A program made the translations under genes and the position numbers. Positions 7,996 through 16,899 of a stretch of 64,000 bases of DNA are shown here, piece after piece. Numbering within the stretch: the first letter of the stretch is position 1; each line of letters opens with the position of its first letter. Source of the DNA: an uncultured Anaerolineae bacterium (GTDB lineage Bacteria; Chloroflexota; Anaerolineae; Aggregatilineales; Phototrophicaceae). The notes under the pieces are model-generated. The model saw only the letters and a program-made list of their open reading frames with translations. It ran no database searches and had not been told where the DNA came from. The stretch lies in contig CALIEB010000001.1 in assembly GCA_938022205.1 (NCBI GenBank), forward strand, positions 186,001-250,000. The letters run 5' to 3'.

Positions 7996-8955
7996 TTGAG
8001 TTTAAGCGGGTTGGTCGTGCGCGAGCAAAGCGGGTTTTATTGGGTAGAAACGCCCGACAACGTGACCTATCGCTGTCGTTTAAGGGGACGGCTGAAAGAA
8101 GAGGCGCAGTCGTCCGACATTGTAGCCATTGGAGACAACGTGACGTTTGTGCCAGTCGAAGAGGACGGCGTAGACGTTTTGAGCGGAGCTATCGAAAGCG
8201 TTGCAGCGCGGCGCACGGTGCTGTCGCGGGCGGTGCGCACAGAGGGCAAGCGCGGCGCGGGGCAGCAGGAGCGCGAGCATGTGCTGATTGCCAACGCTGA
8301 CCGATGTTTTTTTGTCATCACGCCCAGCCAGCCCGCGCCTAACTTTCGCATGCTCGACCGCTTGCTTGTCAGCGGCGAGAAAGCGGGCATCGAGGCGTTG
8401 TTCATCGTCGTCAACAAAATTGACCTCAGCACGCCTGAAGCCATCGACGCGCTCACAGCACCCTATGCGCGCATGGGCTACCCCATCTTGAGAACCAGCG
8501 CGCTGCACGGCACAGGCATCGACGCGCTGCGCGACCAGCTCAAAGACCACATCAGCGTGTTTACTGGCCAAAGCGGCGTGGGCAAGACCAGTTTACTCAA
8601 TTGCATCCAGCCCAATCTCGGGCGCGTCGTCAAGGCAGTGAGTGCTAGCAGTGAAGAAGGCATGCACACCACGCGCGACAGCGCGCTGGTCAAGCTCAAC
8701 ATCGGCGGCTATTTGGCGGATACGCCCGGCATCCGCCGCATGGCGTTGTGGGATGTTGAGCCTTCCGAGCTTGACGGCTATTTTCGCGACATTGCGCCCT
8801 TTGTCAGCGCGTGTAAGTTCCGCAACTGCACCCACACGACCGAGCCCGCCTGTGCGGTGCGGCAAGCGGTCAAGCGTGGCGAGATTGCCCGCCATCGCTA
8901 CGAGAACTTTTTGCACTTGCGCGAAGAGCTTGCCGAGACCTATATCGTTTATTAA
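7996..8955 (+). CDS. rsgA: Small ribosomal subunit biogenesis GTPase RsgA
   Basis: About 319 residues with the circularly permuted GTPase order that defines RsgA/YjeQ: an N-terminal OB-fold, then G4 (VVNKIDLS), G1 (TGQSGVGKTSLLN, about residue 190) and G3 (LADTPGIRR). A zinc site CKFRNCTHTTEPAC lies near residues 270-285. It matures the 30S subunit and is released on GTP hydrolysis. A TTG at 7996 is chosen because the near-perfect AAGGAGG stands five bases before it and the protein then starts MSLSGLVVREQSG as in homologues; an ATG at 7975 would place that ribosome site inside the gene. Divergent from the DsbA-like gene. Confidence 0.95.
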   Translation: MSLSGLVVREQSGFYWVETPDNVTYRCRLRGRLKEEAQSSDIVAIGDNVTFVPVEEDGVDVLSGAIESVAARRTVLSRAVRTEGKRGAGQQEREHVLIANADRCFFVITPSQPAPNFRMLDRLLVSGEKAGIEALFIVVNKIDLSTPEAIDALTAPYARMGYPILRTSALHGTGIDALRDQLKDHISVFTGQSGVGKTSLLNCIQPNLGRVVKAVSASSEEGMHTTRDSALVKLNIGGYLADTPGIRRMALWDVEPSELDGYFRDIAPFVSACKFRNCTHTTEPACAVRQAVKRGEIARHRYENFLHLREELAETYIVY

Positions 8956-8986
8956 CAACTTTGCTGAGAGCAGCGCGCCTCTCTTG

Positions 8987-8995
8987 TGCTACAAT
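8987..8995 (+). promoter_or_regulatory. Extended -10 promoter of the WD40 lipoprotein gene
   Basis: TGCTACAAT (TG-n-TACAAT) lies about 70 bases before the ATG at 9064, just after the rsgA stop codon. Confidence 0.45.
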
Positions 8996-9063
8996 GAGCG
9001 ATGCACACCGACCGCAAGGAGGCGCGCTAATTGTGGATACCCCTGTTGTTGAAGGAGATTGCG

Positions 9064-10248
9064 ATGCGCGGCATTAGCTTGCTGCTTATGCTTTTGATGT
9101 TGGCAGCGTGTGGTGCAGGTGGCGAAGCTGCGCCAACGGCATCTATTAACAGCGTGCCGACAGCAACGCCAACCCCGCCGCCCTACCGCGAACCAACGCA
9201 GCCGCTGACGGCAGACACAGCGCACCGCATCGCGCTTTTGGGGCGGCTGGACAACGCTGCCGCGCCGCCCAGCACGCTCTTCTCGCACAGCTTCTCGCCT
9301 GACAGCACGCGGCTGGTCGCGCTCAATCAAGATTTGCTCATCATGTGGAATCTCATCAACGGCAGCATCGTCTTCAACAGCGGTAGGCGCGACGCGGCGC
9401 GCGTTTACTACGCCGACAACAAGAATGAGTTTTACGCGCTCGACAGCGTAGGTAACATTGCTATCTACGAAACAGAGCGCGGCATCCTGCAAAGTGCCCT
9501 TAACAGCGCGGTGGTTTTCAACGGCACTGCTGCCTACAATGACCTTGAAAGCAGGCTGGTGATAGGCGGCGATAACGGCAAAACACAGGTTTGGGACCTC
9601 GTCGGGCGCGTCTCGTTGGCGACAATTAGCGCGCACATCGGCGCGGTGGTCAGCGTGGCGATTGCGCCCGACGCGCGCGCCTTCGCCAGCAGCGGGCTGG
9701 AGCGCACCCTTAAGGTGTGGGATATCGCGACACGCGCAGCGGTGTTCAACGTCACGCTGCCCGATGACCCCGCCGTGACGTTGGCGTTTTCACCCGACAG
9801 CACGCAGCTAGCCGCCGGCACGCCCGAAACACTCTACGTCTACGACATCGCTAGCGGCGCGCTGCGCTACAGCCTGACGCTGCGGCTAGACGGCGCGGCG
9901 GACGTGCTGAAGTGGTCGCCTGACGGGCGGTTCTTGGTGGTAGGCGGCGGTGGCAGTGACGCGCTGCTGGTCTGGGCGCAAGAAGGGCGTGTCGTGGCGG
10001 AGCTGCTAGGCGTGGGCGCACTGCGTGTAGACGCGGCGTTCTCGCCCGACAGCACGCTGTTGGCAACCAGCGCGCTTGATAGAGGCGTGAACCTGTGGAA
10101 CTTAAGCGCGATTGATGACGGCAACATCCCCACCGCCGCGCTCAATGTGCCAAGCAAGCGCATCACAGGCGTGTCGTTTTCGCCTGATGGTTTCTTGCTG
10201 GCGGCCTTTGAGGCGGCGGGGTCGGTGTTCTTGTGGGGAATTCCTTAG
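9064..10248 (+). CDS. WD40-repeat lipoprotein
   Basis: 394 residues. The start is a lipoprotein signal: a hydrophobic stretch MRGISLLLMLLMLAAC with the lipobox LAAC, followed by a flexible linker. The rest is a set of WD40 blades, seen as repeated FSPDSTxL / VWDxA segments (FSHSFSPDSTRLVAL, LKVWDIATRAAV, LAFSPDSTQLAAG, LKWSPDGRFLVVGG, AAFSPDSTLLATS, VSFSPDGFLLAAF), enough for a propeller of about seven blades. It should be lipid-anchored on the outer face of the membrane and mediate protein contacts. The ATG at 9064 has GAAGGAGA at ideal spacing. The binding partner is unknown. Confidence 0.85.
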   Translation: MRGISLLLMLLMLAACGAGGEAAPTASINSVPTATPTPPPYREPTQPLTADTAHRIALLGRLDNAAAPPSTLFSHSFSPDSTRLVALNQDLLIMWNLINGSIVFNSGRRDAARVYYADNKNEFYALDSVGNIAIYETERGILQSALNSAVVFNGTAAYNDLESRLVIGGDNGKTQVWDLVGRVSLATISAHIGAVVSVAIAPDARAFASSGLERTLKVWDIATRAAVFNVTLPDDPAVTLAFSPDSTQLAAGTPETLYVYDIASGALRYSLTLRLDGAADVLKWSPDGRFLVVGGGGSDALLVWAQEGRVVAELLGVGALRVDAAFSPDSTLLATSALDRGVNLWNLSAIDDGNIPTAALNVPSKRITGVSFSPDGFLLAAFEAAGSVFLWGIP

Positions 10249-10260
10249 GGCGGCGGGCAA

Positions 10261-10782
10261 CTAAGACGATTTTTCGTCTTCTTTTTTGGGCTCCCACACT
10301 TTGTCGGTGCGGTCAATGTACAAAATGCCGTCAAGGTGGTCGATTTCGTGCTGGAACACACGTGCTAGCCAGCCGTCTGCTTTAAGGCGAAAGTCTTTGC
10401 CATAGCGGTCTTGCCCGGTCAGCACGATGCTCTCGTGGCGGTCGACTTCGCCGAGCAGGTTAGGCAGTGAGAGGCAGCCCTCGACACCGCTGACCATTTT
10501 CTTGCTGGCCTTGACAATCTTAGGGTTGGCGACGACGTAGAGCTTGCCGGCGTGTTCACCGTATTCCTCGCGGTCTTCATCGGTGTTGTCAGGCAGGCGC
10601 ACCAAAATCAGCCGCTGGCTAACCGCCACTTGTGGCGCAGCCAAGCCCACGCCGGGCGCGGCGAGCAGCGTCTCTAACATGTCGTCGACCAATTTCTGAA
10701 AGTCCGCGCCAAAGTCCATCACCTTGATGGCACGCTTGCGCAGGATAGCTTCTGGCATGGTGATAATCTCTAAGATTGCCAT
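10261..10782 (-). CDS. def: Peptide deformylase
   Basis: 173 residues, normal for the family. All three conserved motifs are present: GVGLAAPQ (about residue 47), EGCLSLP (about 97, with the metal-binding cysteine) and QHEIDHLDG (about 143, with the two histidines and the catalytic Glu). It removes the formyl group from nascent protein N-termini using Fe2+. The ATG at 10782 gives the usual MAILEIITMPE start; an upstream extension to 10845 is not supported. The C-terminus is a charged tail (KKEDEKSS). It lies 78 bases downstream of the PH-domain gene on the same strand and may share its transcript. Confidence 0.96.
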   Translation of the reverse strand: MAILEIITMPEAILRKRAIKVMDFGADFQKLVDDMLETLLAAPGVGLAAPQVAVSQRLILVRLPDNTDEDREEYGEHAGKLYVVANPKIVKASKKMVSGVEGCLSLPNLLGEVDRHESIVLTGQDRYGKDFRLKADGWLARVFQHEIDHLDGILYIDRTDKVWEPKKEDEKSS

Positions 10783-10859
10783 AGGTTGCTTTCTTTTGCT
10801 TATTAAATGATACACGCGCCATTGTAACGCAAAACACGCCAACAAAAAAGCAGCAACCG

Positions 10860-12257
10860 CTAGAGCTTCTTGCCTTGCAGGCGCGGCGGGCGCGTGCTGT
10901 TGGGTGGGGGCGGCGCGATGACGCTAGGTGCTTTGTCGGACGCGGGTTGGGACGCGGGACGCGCTGGCGGCGGGTTGGTCGGCACGGCATTGGGCTGATA
11001 AAGCCTGCCTTGCGAAAGCGCGGGGCGTGCCACACGCGGCGGCGGATTGCTGATAGGCGTACCAGCACGAAACTGCGGCATAGCAGGAGGCGCGGCGGGT
11101 ACAGGCTGCTGGATGCGCGGCGCGCTTGGCGTGTGGTGGTAGATGGTCATGTGGTCGCTGAGAACGCGCGGTGGGTTTGCCGCCTGCTGTGCTGCCTGCT
11201 GCTTTAAGCGCGTTTGGCGGCGCGTGATTTCGCCTTGCACGCGCAGCGGGTCTTGTACGTCACGAAACTCTTTGTATTCGTTGCTGCCGACCAACGCCAT
11301 GCGCACGTTGCCCTTGCCCAACAGGCGGTTGAAGAAGCCGTTGCTCTCGGCAACGATGTTGTCAATTTGACGCAGCAGCACTTGGTCGCGTTCGTTTTGC
11401 AGCCATAGCGGACGTTGTTGTACCAGCGTGACTGTGCTGTCGCTGATGGTCATCGTGTCGTTGCGCCAATCCCAATCCGCCCACCAAAACCACGCGCTGC
11501 CGACCACCGCCAGCACGAACGCCACGCCAAAGCCTATCGCAGCCGCCTCTAGCACCATGCCGCCGATTAGCGTAAATAGCGCGCCCAGCAGCAGCAGCAG
11601 AGGCAGGGTCACGCCGCTTAGCCACAGCGACCAATGTTTGCGCACGACAAACGCGCCGTCAGCGGTCGTGTAACTCGTCACAAACGGCGAAAGCGGCGGG
11701 CGGGTGAAAACGCCAAGCGTTTGCCCGCTGTCTTGCGCCCCGCCGTCTGGGCGCGCCTGCTGCTGGCGCATGACGTAGAGATCCTCCATGATGAGCCTCT
11801 GGACACGGTCAGGGTTGGGGATGAGCGTCACGCGAAAGTTGCCCGTCTCGCCGGACGTGCGCACCTCTAGCGTGCCATAGCCAAACAAATAGGCAAAAGG
11901 GTCAAAGGCTGGCACTTGCGCGTTGACCTCCTGAATGCTCGTCAGTGCCATCTCGTTGATAGACTCACTAAAGGTCAGCAGCGTGTAGGTCATGCGCACC
12001 AAGCGCGTATCAGTGATGAGCATCGTGTCGTTTGCCCATTCGGCGTATAGGTACAGCGTTAGCCCTAAGGGAAAAACCACGCCCGCAAAGACGAACACGC
12101 CCGCGATAGGCGGCAGCGCAGCCGCCAACGCAAAACTCGCAAGCATGAGCGCGAGCGGCACGGGCAGCCAGCGTAGCCACGCCCACCAGTGGCGACGTGT
12201 CGCCAGCAAGATACGGTCTCTAGGATGTGTGCTGCGGTAGCGTTCTACTTGAGACAT
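10860..12257 (-). CDS. Membrane protein with two bacterial PH (DUF304-like) domains
   Basis: 465 residues. Two similar halves each have a membrane hairpin (LPVPLALMLASFALAAALPP; then VTLPLLLLLGALFTLIGGMV) followed by a bPH2-type domain. In the first half this reads NDTMLITDTRLVRMTYTLLT...INEMALTSIQEV, and in the second NDTMTISDSTVTLVQQRPLW...QVLLRQIDNIVAE. The C-terminal 110 residues are a disordered Pro/Gln-rich tail (PSAPRIQQPVPAAPPAMPQF). Proteins of this sort are membrane-bound with unknown ligands. The ATG at 12257 has GAGG at six bases. It is divergent from the S9 peptidase and shares a palindromic promoter region with it. Confidence 0.78.
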   Translation of the reverse strand: MSQVERYRSTHPRDRILLATRRHWWAWLRWLPVPLALMLASFALAAALPPIAGVFVFAGVVFPLGLTLYLYAEWANDTMLITDTRLVRMTYTLLTFSESINEMALTSIQEVNAQVPAFDPFAYLFGYGTLEVRTSGETGNFRVTLIPNPDRVQRLIMEDLYVMRQQQARPDGGAQDSGQTLGVFTRPPLSPFVTSYTTADGAFVVRKHWSLWLSGVTLPLLLLLGALFTLIGGMVLEAAAIGFGVAFVLAVVGSAWFWWADWDWRNDTMTISDSTVTLVQQRPLWLQNERDQVLLRQIDNIVAESNGFFNRLLGKGNVRMALVGSNEYKEFRDVQDPLRVQGEITRRQTRLKQQAAQQAANPPRVLSDHMTIYHHTPSAPRIQQPVPAAPPAMPQFRAGTPISNPPPRVARPALSQGRLYQPNAVPTNPPPARPASQPASDKAPSVIAPPPPNSTRPPRLQGKKL

Positions 12258-12294
12258 GGCAAGCCTCACGTTGGATTGGGGTTTGTCTATCTCT

Positions 12295-12317
12295 ATTATA
12301 GCGGAGTTTGCTATAAT
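12295..12317. promoter_or_regulatory. Palindromic divergent promoter element with two TATAAT hexamers
   Basis: ATTATAGC (12295-12302) and GCTATAAT (12310-12317) form a perfect 8-bp inverted repeat with a 7-base spacer. Each arm carries a TATAAT, one for each strand. The plus-strand one is an extended -10 (TGCTATAAT, 12309-12317) 45 bases before the S9 peptidase ATG; the minus-strand one is 38 bases from the PH-domain ATG. The arrangement suggests mutually exclusive or jointly controlled divergent transcription. Confidence 0.6.
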
Positions 12318-12362
12318 CCCGACCAGTCATCACACACGCCATCACGATGAAAGGCAGACCAC

Positions 12363-14327
12363 ATGGGCGATAAACGCCTGATTCAATTCGAAGACCTCGC
12401 CAACCTTGTGTACAGCGAAGACCCCCAAGTTAGCCCAGACGGACGATGGGTGGTCTTCGTGCGCACGCAGCCCAGCCTAGCCGACAACGCTTATGACAAC
12501 ACGTTATGGCTCGCGCCCACCGACGGCAGCGTGCCTGCCCGCCAGCTCACGTTTAGCGGCAAAGACAGCCAGCCGCGCTGGTCGCCCGACGGCGCGCACC
12601 TCGCGTTTGTCAGCGGACGCGGCGGCAAGCCTCAGCTTTACCTGCTGCCGATGGCAGCGCACGGCGAAGCGCAGCAGCTCACCGACCATCCCAACGGCGC
12701 AACCACGCCGCGCTGGTCGCCCGACGGCACACACCTCGCCTACTTAGCGCGGACAAATGCCCACGAACGCGCCCGCGAGGACGGCAGTACCAATGCCGCG
12801 CCCGACGACAGCGAACACTTTGACCCGCTCTATATCACCCGCCTGCCCTATCGCGAAGGCACGACTTATCATGACGGGCGCACCAACCAAATTTACGTGT
12901 TAGAGCTAGCGACGCGCCGCAGCCGCCGCGTCAGCACGCACGACACGCACTACAGCGAGCCCGTTTGGGCGCATGACGGCAGCGCGCTTTTCACCACGCA
13001 CATCGTCAACCTCGACGGTGACGAGTACTGGCGCAAGAGCAGCATTTATCGCCTAGACTTAGCAACGGGTAATGAAACACAGCTCCTAGAAGGCGAACAC
13101 ACTATCAACAGTCTCGCGGTCTCCCCCAACGGCACATGGCTGGCGTTCCAGCAGCGCGACGGGCGTGACACCATTTCCCATTTCAACCTGTGTGTGATGC
13201 CCTGCGCAGGCGGCGCGCTCACCGTGCTGAACGAAAGCCTAGACCGTCCGGTGAGCAACTTCGCGTGGGGCGCGGACGACGACCACTTGCTGCTCAACAT
13301 CGCAAACGAAGGCATCAGCGAACTGCTGTGGCTAACGGTCAGCACGCGCCTGATTAAGCCGTTGCCGCTGCCTGCTTGCACGGTCAACGGCATAAGCGTG
13401 TGTGGGGATGCCGTAGCATGTGCGGTCAGCACGCACCTCAACCCCAGCGAGCTTTACGCTATGCCAGCGGGCGGCACACTTGCGCCCGTGACGCGCTTTA
13501 ACGCTGACTTTCTCGCCAGCGTCCACGTGCAGCCCGCGCATGAGCTGCGCTACCAGAACGAGGACGGCGTTGCCTTACAAGGCTGGTATCTGCTGCCGCC
13601 CGACTATGAAGAAGGCAAGCAGTACCCGCTGGCGGTCAACATTCACGGCGGACCGCACATTATGTGGAGCTGTCACGAGCGCAGCATGTGGCACGAGTGG
13701 CAGCTGCACGCTGCGCAAGGCTACGTCGTGTTTTACTGTAATCCACGCGGCAGCGAAGGCTATGGCAGCGACTTCTTACACGCGCTCGGCACGCAGTGGG
13801 GTGAGATTGCCATGCAGGACATCATGGCGGGCGTTGACGCGCTGTTGACAAAGGGCTTTGTCGATGAGGAGCGTATGGCGATTACGGGCGGCTCGTACGG
13901 TGGCTACATGGTCGGTTGGATTATCGCCCACACCAACCGCTTTAAGACGGCGGTCGCACAGCGCGGCGTGTACAATGTCGTGAGCTTCTACGGCACAACC
14001 GACATCCCGACCTTCGCCGAGTGCGAGTTCCAAACAACCGCGTGGGCAGACCCTGACTTTTTGTGGGTGCGCTCGCCGCTGGCATACACACAGACCATCC
14101 AAACGCCGCTGCTGCTCATTCACTCGGAAAACGACTTCCGCGTTGCCATCGAACAGAGCGAACAAATGTTTGCTTATTTACGCCTGCAAGGCAAAGAGGT
14201 GGCGTTTGTGCGCTTCCCGCGTGAGGGACATGAGCTTAGCCGCAGCGGCGAACCCAAGCACCGCGTGCGCCGCCTGCGTGAGATGGTCACGTGGTGGAAC
14301 AAGACCATTTTTCCCGAACGAGCATAG
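12363..14327 (+). CDS. S9-family serine peptidase (acylaminoacyl-peptidase / prolyl oligopeptidase type)
   Basis: 654 residues. The first 400 form a beta-propeller with repeated PRWSPDGxHLAF / TPRWSPDGTHLAYL blades that gates access. The C-terminal alpha/beta-hydrolase domain has the nucleophile elbow GGSYGGYM (Ser near 512), the Asp in HSENDFRV (near 590) and the His in REGHELS (near 622), a complete triad. The oxyanion loop NIHGGPH is also there. No signal peptide is visible, so it is likely a cytoplasmic peptidase acting on short or N-acylated peptides. It is followed seven bases later by the FAD oxidoreductase gene. Confidence 0.92.
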   Translation: MGDKRLIQFEDLANLVYSEDPQVSPDGRWVVFVRTQPSLADNAYDNTLWLAPTDGSVPARQLTFSGKDSQPRWSPDGAHLAFVSGRGGKPQLYLLPMAAHGEAQQLTDHPNGATTPRWSPDGTHLAYLARTNAHERAREDGSTNAAPDDSEHFDPLYITRLPYREGTTYHDGRTNQIYVLELATRRSRRVSTHDTHYSEPVWAHDGSALFTTHIVNLDGDEYWRKSSIYRLDLATGNETQLLEGEHTINSLAVSPNGTWLAFQQRDGRDTISHFNLCVMPCAGGALTVLNESLDRPVSNFAWGADDDHLLLNIANEGISELLWLTVSTRLIKPLPLPACTVNGISVCGDAVACAVSTHLNPSELYAMPAGGTLAPVTRFNADFLASVHVQPAHELRYQNEDGVALQGWYLLPPDYEEGKQYPLAVNIHGGPHIMWSCHERSMWHEWQLHAAQGYVVFYCNPRGSEGYGSDFLHALGTQWGEIAMQDIMAGVDALLTKGFVDEERMAITGGSYGGYMVGWIIAHTNRFKTAVAQRGVYNVVSFYGTTDIPTFAECEFQTTAWADPDFLWVRSPLAYTQTIQTPLLLIHSENDFRVAIEQSEQMFAYLRLQGKEVAFVRFPREGHELSRSGEPKHRVRRLREMVTWWNKTIFPERA

Positions 14328-14333
14328 CGCGCC

Positions 14334-15293
14334 ATGATAGATGTTCTCATTGTCGGCGCAGGCTTAAGCGGGCTGGTGGCGGCGCACACGCTGCAAAAGC
14401 ACGGGGTTGCCAGCACGCTGATCGACTTTCAGCGCGGCTTGGGGGGCACGCTGACCAGCAGTCAGCATGACGGCTTTTGTTTCGACGCGCACAACATGGC
14501 ACTGGTGGACAGCTTGCCGTTTGCCTATTTGCGCGAGCTGGGCGTAGAAGACGCGCTGTACAACTTGCGCGAGGGCGTGGTAGCGTTCGAGCGCGGCAAC
14601 CAGCAGCTTATCGACGCGCTGGCGGCACACGTCAACGCCACACACCTGCGGCAAATGGCGGTCAGCAGCTTAGGTTGGCTGGACAACGGCGGCTTTAGCG
14701 TGTGCCTGGAAAACGGCATGATTTTGCAGGCGCGCGCGGTCATGCTGGCCATACCGGCACGCTATGCCGCGCGCGTGCTGGAGAACCTCGCGCCTGAGGT
14801 CAGTGCCGCCTTCGCCGACTTCCTCTACGACCGCGTGTATCGCGTGTCGCTGGGCTTTTGCCAGTCCACGCTGCCCGAAACGCTCGAGTTCGCCTTCGAC
14901 GGCGGGCATGTCTTCCAGCAGCGCACACGCTACCCCACCCGTGCGCCCGCCGGCGGCGAAGTGCTGCAGCTGGGCGTGCGCTTGGGCGTGACCAACCCCG
15001 ATGAAGACGCGCTGCTGCACTACGTGCTAACGCACTATGGACTGCCTGCACCGGATGCCTACGTTATCACCCACAACCCTACCGCCGACCCCGTGTCATG
15101 CTATGATGACCACCACGCCCAACGCCTCGACAGCGCGCGCGCGCATCTGCCACGCGGCGTGTATTTGCTCGGCAGCGACTACACGCTGTCCACGCCGCCG
15201 CGTGCGGGCGTGTTGCGCCTTGACGAACGCATCGCACAAGCACAACACGCCGCGCTCGACCTCATCCAACAGCTTAGAAAGCCAACCTCATGA
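14334..15293 (+). CDS. FAD-dependent oxidoreductase (amine oxidase / NAD(P)-binding Rossmann type)
   Basis: 319 residues. It opens with a dinucleotide-binding motif VLIVGAGLSGLVAAHTL and the second-strand acidic end TLIDFQRGLGGTL, both typical of FAD enzymes of the amine-oxidase/renalase group. A conserved C-terminal FAD segment is seen as GVYLLGSDYT then GVLRLDERIAQAQHAA. The substrate is unknown; it is shorter than classical monoamine oxidases and probably soluble. It begins seven bases after the S9 peptidase stop and overlaps the AEC transporter by ATGA, so the three genes form a likely operon from the 12.3 kb promoter. Confidence 0.82.
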   Translation: MIDVLIVGAGLSGLVAAHTLQKHGVASTLIDFQRGLGGTLTSSQHDGFCFDAHNMALVDSLPFAYLRELGVEDALYNLREGVVAFERGNQQLIDALAAHVNATHLRQMAVSSLGWLDNGGFSVCLENGMILQARAVMLAIPARYAARVLENLAPEVSAAFADFLYDRVYRVSLGFCQSTLPETLEFAFDGGHVFQQRTRYPTRAPAGGEVLQLGVRLGVTNPDEDALLHYVLTHYGLPAPDAYVITHNPTADPVSCYDDHHAQRLDSARAHLPRGVYLLGSDYTLSTPPRAGVLRLDERIAQAQHAALDLIQQLRKPTS

Positions 15294-16204
15294 CTTTGTT
15301 CAGCATCATGCTCAACGTCATCAGCCCCATCTTCATTGTGATAGGGCTGGCGTACGTCATCGGCAAACGCTTTGACCCCAACCCGCGCGCGTTGTCGGTG
15401 TTTCTCATCTACGTGTTTGTGCCGATGCTGACGTTTAAGGGCGTGCGCGAAAGCGAGCTAAGCGGCGGGGAGCTGGGCGGGCTGGTGATTGTCGTGCTAG
15501 GCGTGGCAGGTGCGATGATCGGCATTGGCATGGTGGTGGCGCGCGTCATGCGTTGGGACAAATCACTAAGCGGCGCGTTCGTGATGACGCTGTTCATGAT
15601 GAACGCCGCCAACTACGGCATCCCGCTCAACACGTTCGCGTTTGGCGAGGCGGGCGGCAAGGTCGCTATCATCTACTACGCGCTGAATGCTATGTTAGCA
15701 AACTTGCTAGGGGTCTATTTCGCCTCGTCGGGCAGCGTCAGCCCACGCCGCGCCCTGCGCAACGTCGTCACGGTGCCAATTTTTCCCGCCGCGCTCTTGG
15801 GTTTCTTGGTCGGGGGAATGGAGATAAACCTGCCGCTGCCGCTTGAACGCGCCATCGATATTTCAGCAAACGCCGCTATCCCGTGCATGCTCGCGCTGCT
15901 GGGGCTGCAGCTCGCTAAAACGCCCGCGCGCGGCAAGCTGTGTCCGGTGCTGGTGGGCGTGACCATTCGCCTCGTGCTTGCGCCGTTGGTTGCCTTACCG
16001 CTGGTGCTGCTGGTAGGCTTGAGCGGCGTGGCGTTTCAGGTCGCCATCGTGCAAAGCAGCATGCCCACCGCTGTGCTGACCAACGCGCTGGCGGCAGAGT
16101 TCGGCAGCGATGCCGAGTACACCAGCCTGATGACGCTCGTTAGCACGCTAGCGAGTGTCGTCACCCTTAGCGTGTTGGTCGGGTTGCTGGGGGGCGGCGT
16201 TTGA
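15290..16204 (+). CDS. AEC-family (auxin efflux carrier-like) transporter
   Basis: 304 residues with about ten membrane helices in two inverted five-helix halves. It starts MTLFSIMLNVISPIFIVIGL and contains the helix-5 type region NAANYGIPLNTFAFGE with the NxGxP signature, as well as VAIVQSSMPTAVLTNALAAEF in the second half. Members export or import small carboxylates such as malate; the substrate here is undetermined. The start codon overlaps the preceding stop (ATGA), implying coupling. Its last 57 bases overlap the convergent small gene on the minus strand. Confidence 0.88.
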   Translation: MTLFSIMLNVISPIFIVIGLAYVIGKRFDPNPRALSVFLIYVFVPMLTFKGVRESELSGGELGGLVIVVLGVAGAMIGIGMVVARVMRWDKSLSGAFVMTLFMMNAANYGIPLNTFAFGEAGGKVAIIYYALNAMLANLLGVYFASSGSVSPRRALRNVVTVPIFPAALLGFLVGGMEINLPLPLERAIDISANAAIPCMLALLGLQLAKTPARGKLCPVLVGVTIRLVLAPLVALPLVLLVGLSGVAFQVAIVQSSMPTAVLTNALAAEFGSDAEYTSLMTLVSTLASVVTLSVLVGLLGGGV

Positions 16205-16606
16205 GGGCGGTTTTAGCTCGCGCAACCACGTCAATGCCTCGTCCTTGTTGTAGAAGACACGAAACGGGCGCGGTGACTTGCTACGCACGCGCCCAACCAA
16301 GCTGACGATCGTGGCGTTAGCGTCGCGGCGCATGTAAATGGCGATGCGCCCTTTGACTTCCGGACGCATTTCGTTGACTTTGAGTGCCTGCACACGCATG
16401 TATCCCGTGTAGCTTACGGCGTTGTCCGTCAGGTCGTAGAGAACGCGATAAGGTATCACGGGGTCCCAATTGCGAACAATCTCGCTAATCCACGCAAACC
16501 AAGCGTCAATGGCTTGGCGACTGACACTGTGCAAGCGCATGCAATCAAAACCGTCTTCGAGCCTTTCAATTGTAAAAAATTCCTTGTGATTGATTGTGTT
16601 TTTCAT
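16148..16606 (-). CDS. Uncharacterised small protein (possible SpoIIAA/STAS-like)
   Basis: 152 residues that I do not firmly recognise. The pattern is mixed alpha/beta: IERLEDGFDCMRLHSVSRQA, then YRVLYDLTDNAVSYTGYMRV, then GRIAIYMRRDANATIVSLVG, and FRVFYNKDEALTWLRELKPP near the end. This strand-helix order and the FYNKDEALTWLRE closing helix resemble SpoIIAA-like/STAS-fold stand-alone proteins of Chloroflexota, but this is inference. A good promoter sits 20-50 bases upstream (16630-16658) and AGGAG precedes the ATG at 16606, so the gene is very likely real. The tail is polar and disordered. Confidence 0.7.
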   Translation of the reverse strand: MKNTINHKEFFTIERLEDGFDCMRLHSVSRQAIDAWFAWISEIVRNWDPVIPYRVLYDLTDNAVSYTGYMRVQALKVNEMRPEVKGRIAIYMRRDANATIVSLVGRVRSKSPRPFRVFYNKDEALTWLRELKPPSNAAPQQPDQHAKGDDTR

Positions 16607-16629
16607 CACCTCTCCTGCACAAAAAATCT

Positions 16630-16658
16630 ATAATATGGTTGCGCTATTATACTGTAAA
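16630..16658 (-). promoter_or_regulatory. Sigma-70 promoter of the small gene at 16148-16606
   Basis: On the minus strand TTTACA (16658-16653) and TATTAT (16635-16630) are 17 bases apart; transcription would begin about 17 bases before the ATG. Confidence 0.7.
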
Positions 16659-16799
16659 AACGCCGAGAAAACGCCATAGCATCGCGTATTTTTGTAAAAG
16701 TTATTTAAATTAAAAGTAAAATACTTACAATTCTACACTATCCACGCAATAAGGCGGTGGGCTAGCGTGTGGCGTGTCTGCCTGCGCGCAAGCGCACGG

Positions 16800-16829
16800 T
16801 TGACAATCGCATGGCAGCAAGACTATAAT
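16800..16829 (+). promoter_or_regulatory. Consensus sigma-70 promoter of rplI
   Basis: TTGACA (16800-16805) and TATAAT (16824-16829), both perfect hexamers, are 18 bases apart, giving a leader of about 65 bases to the rplI ATG. Confidence 0.88.
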
Positions 16830-16899
16830 GCCTTGCGCTTCGTTAGCTGATGACAGTGCGCCCCGCGTGGGCGTTTTGTGTGATTAAAGGACTTCACCC

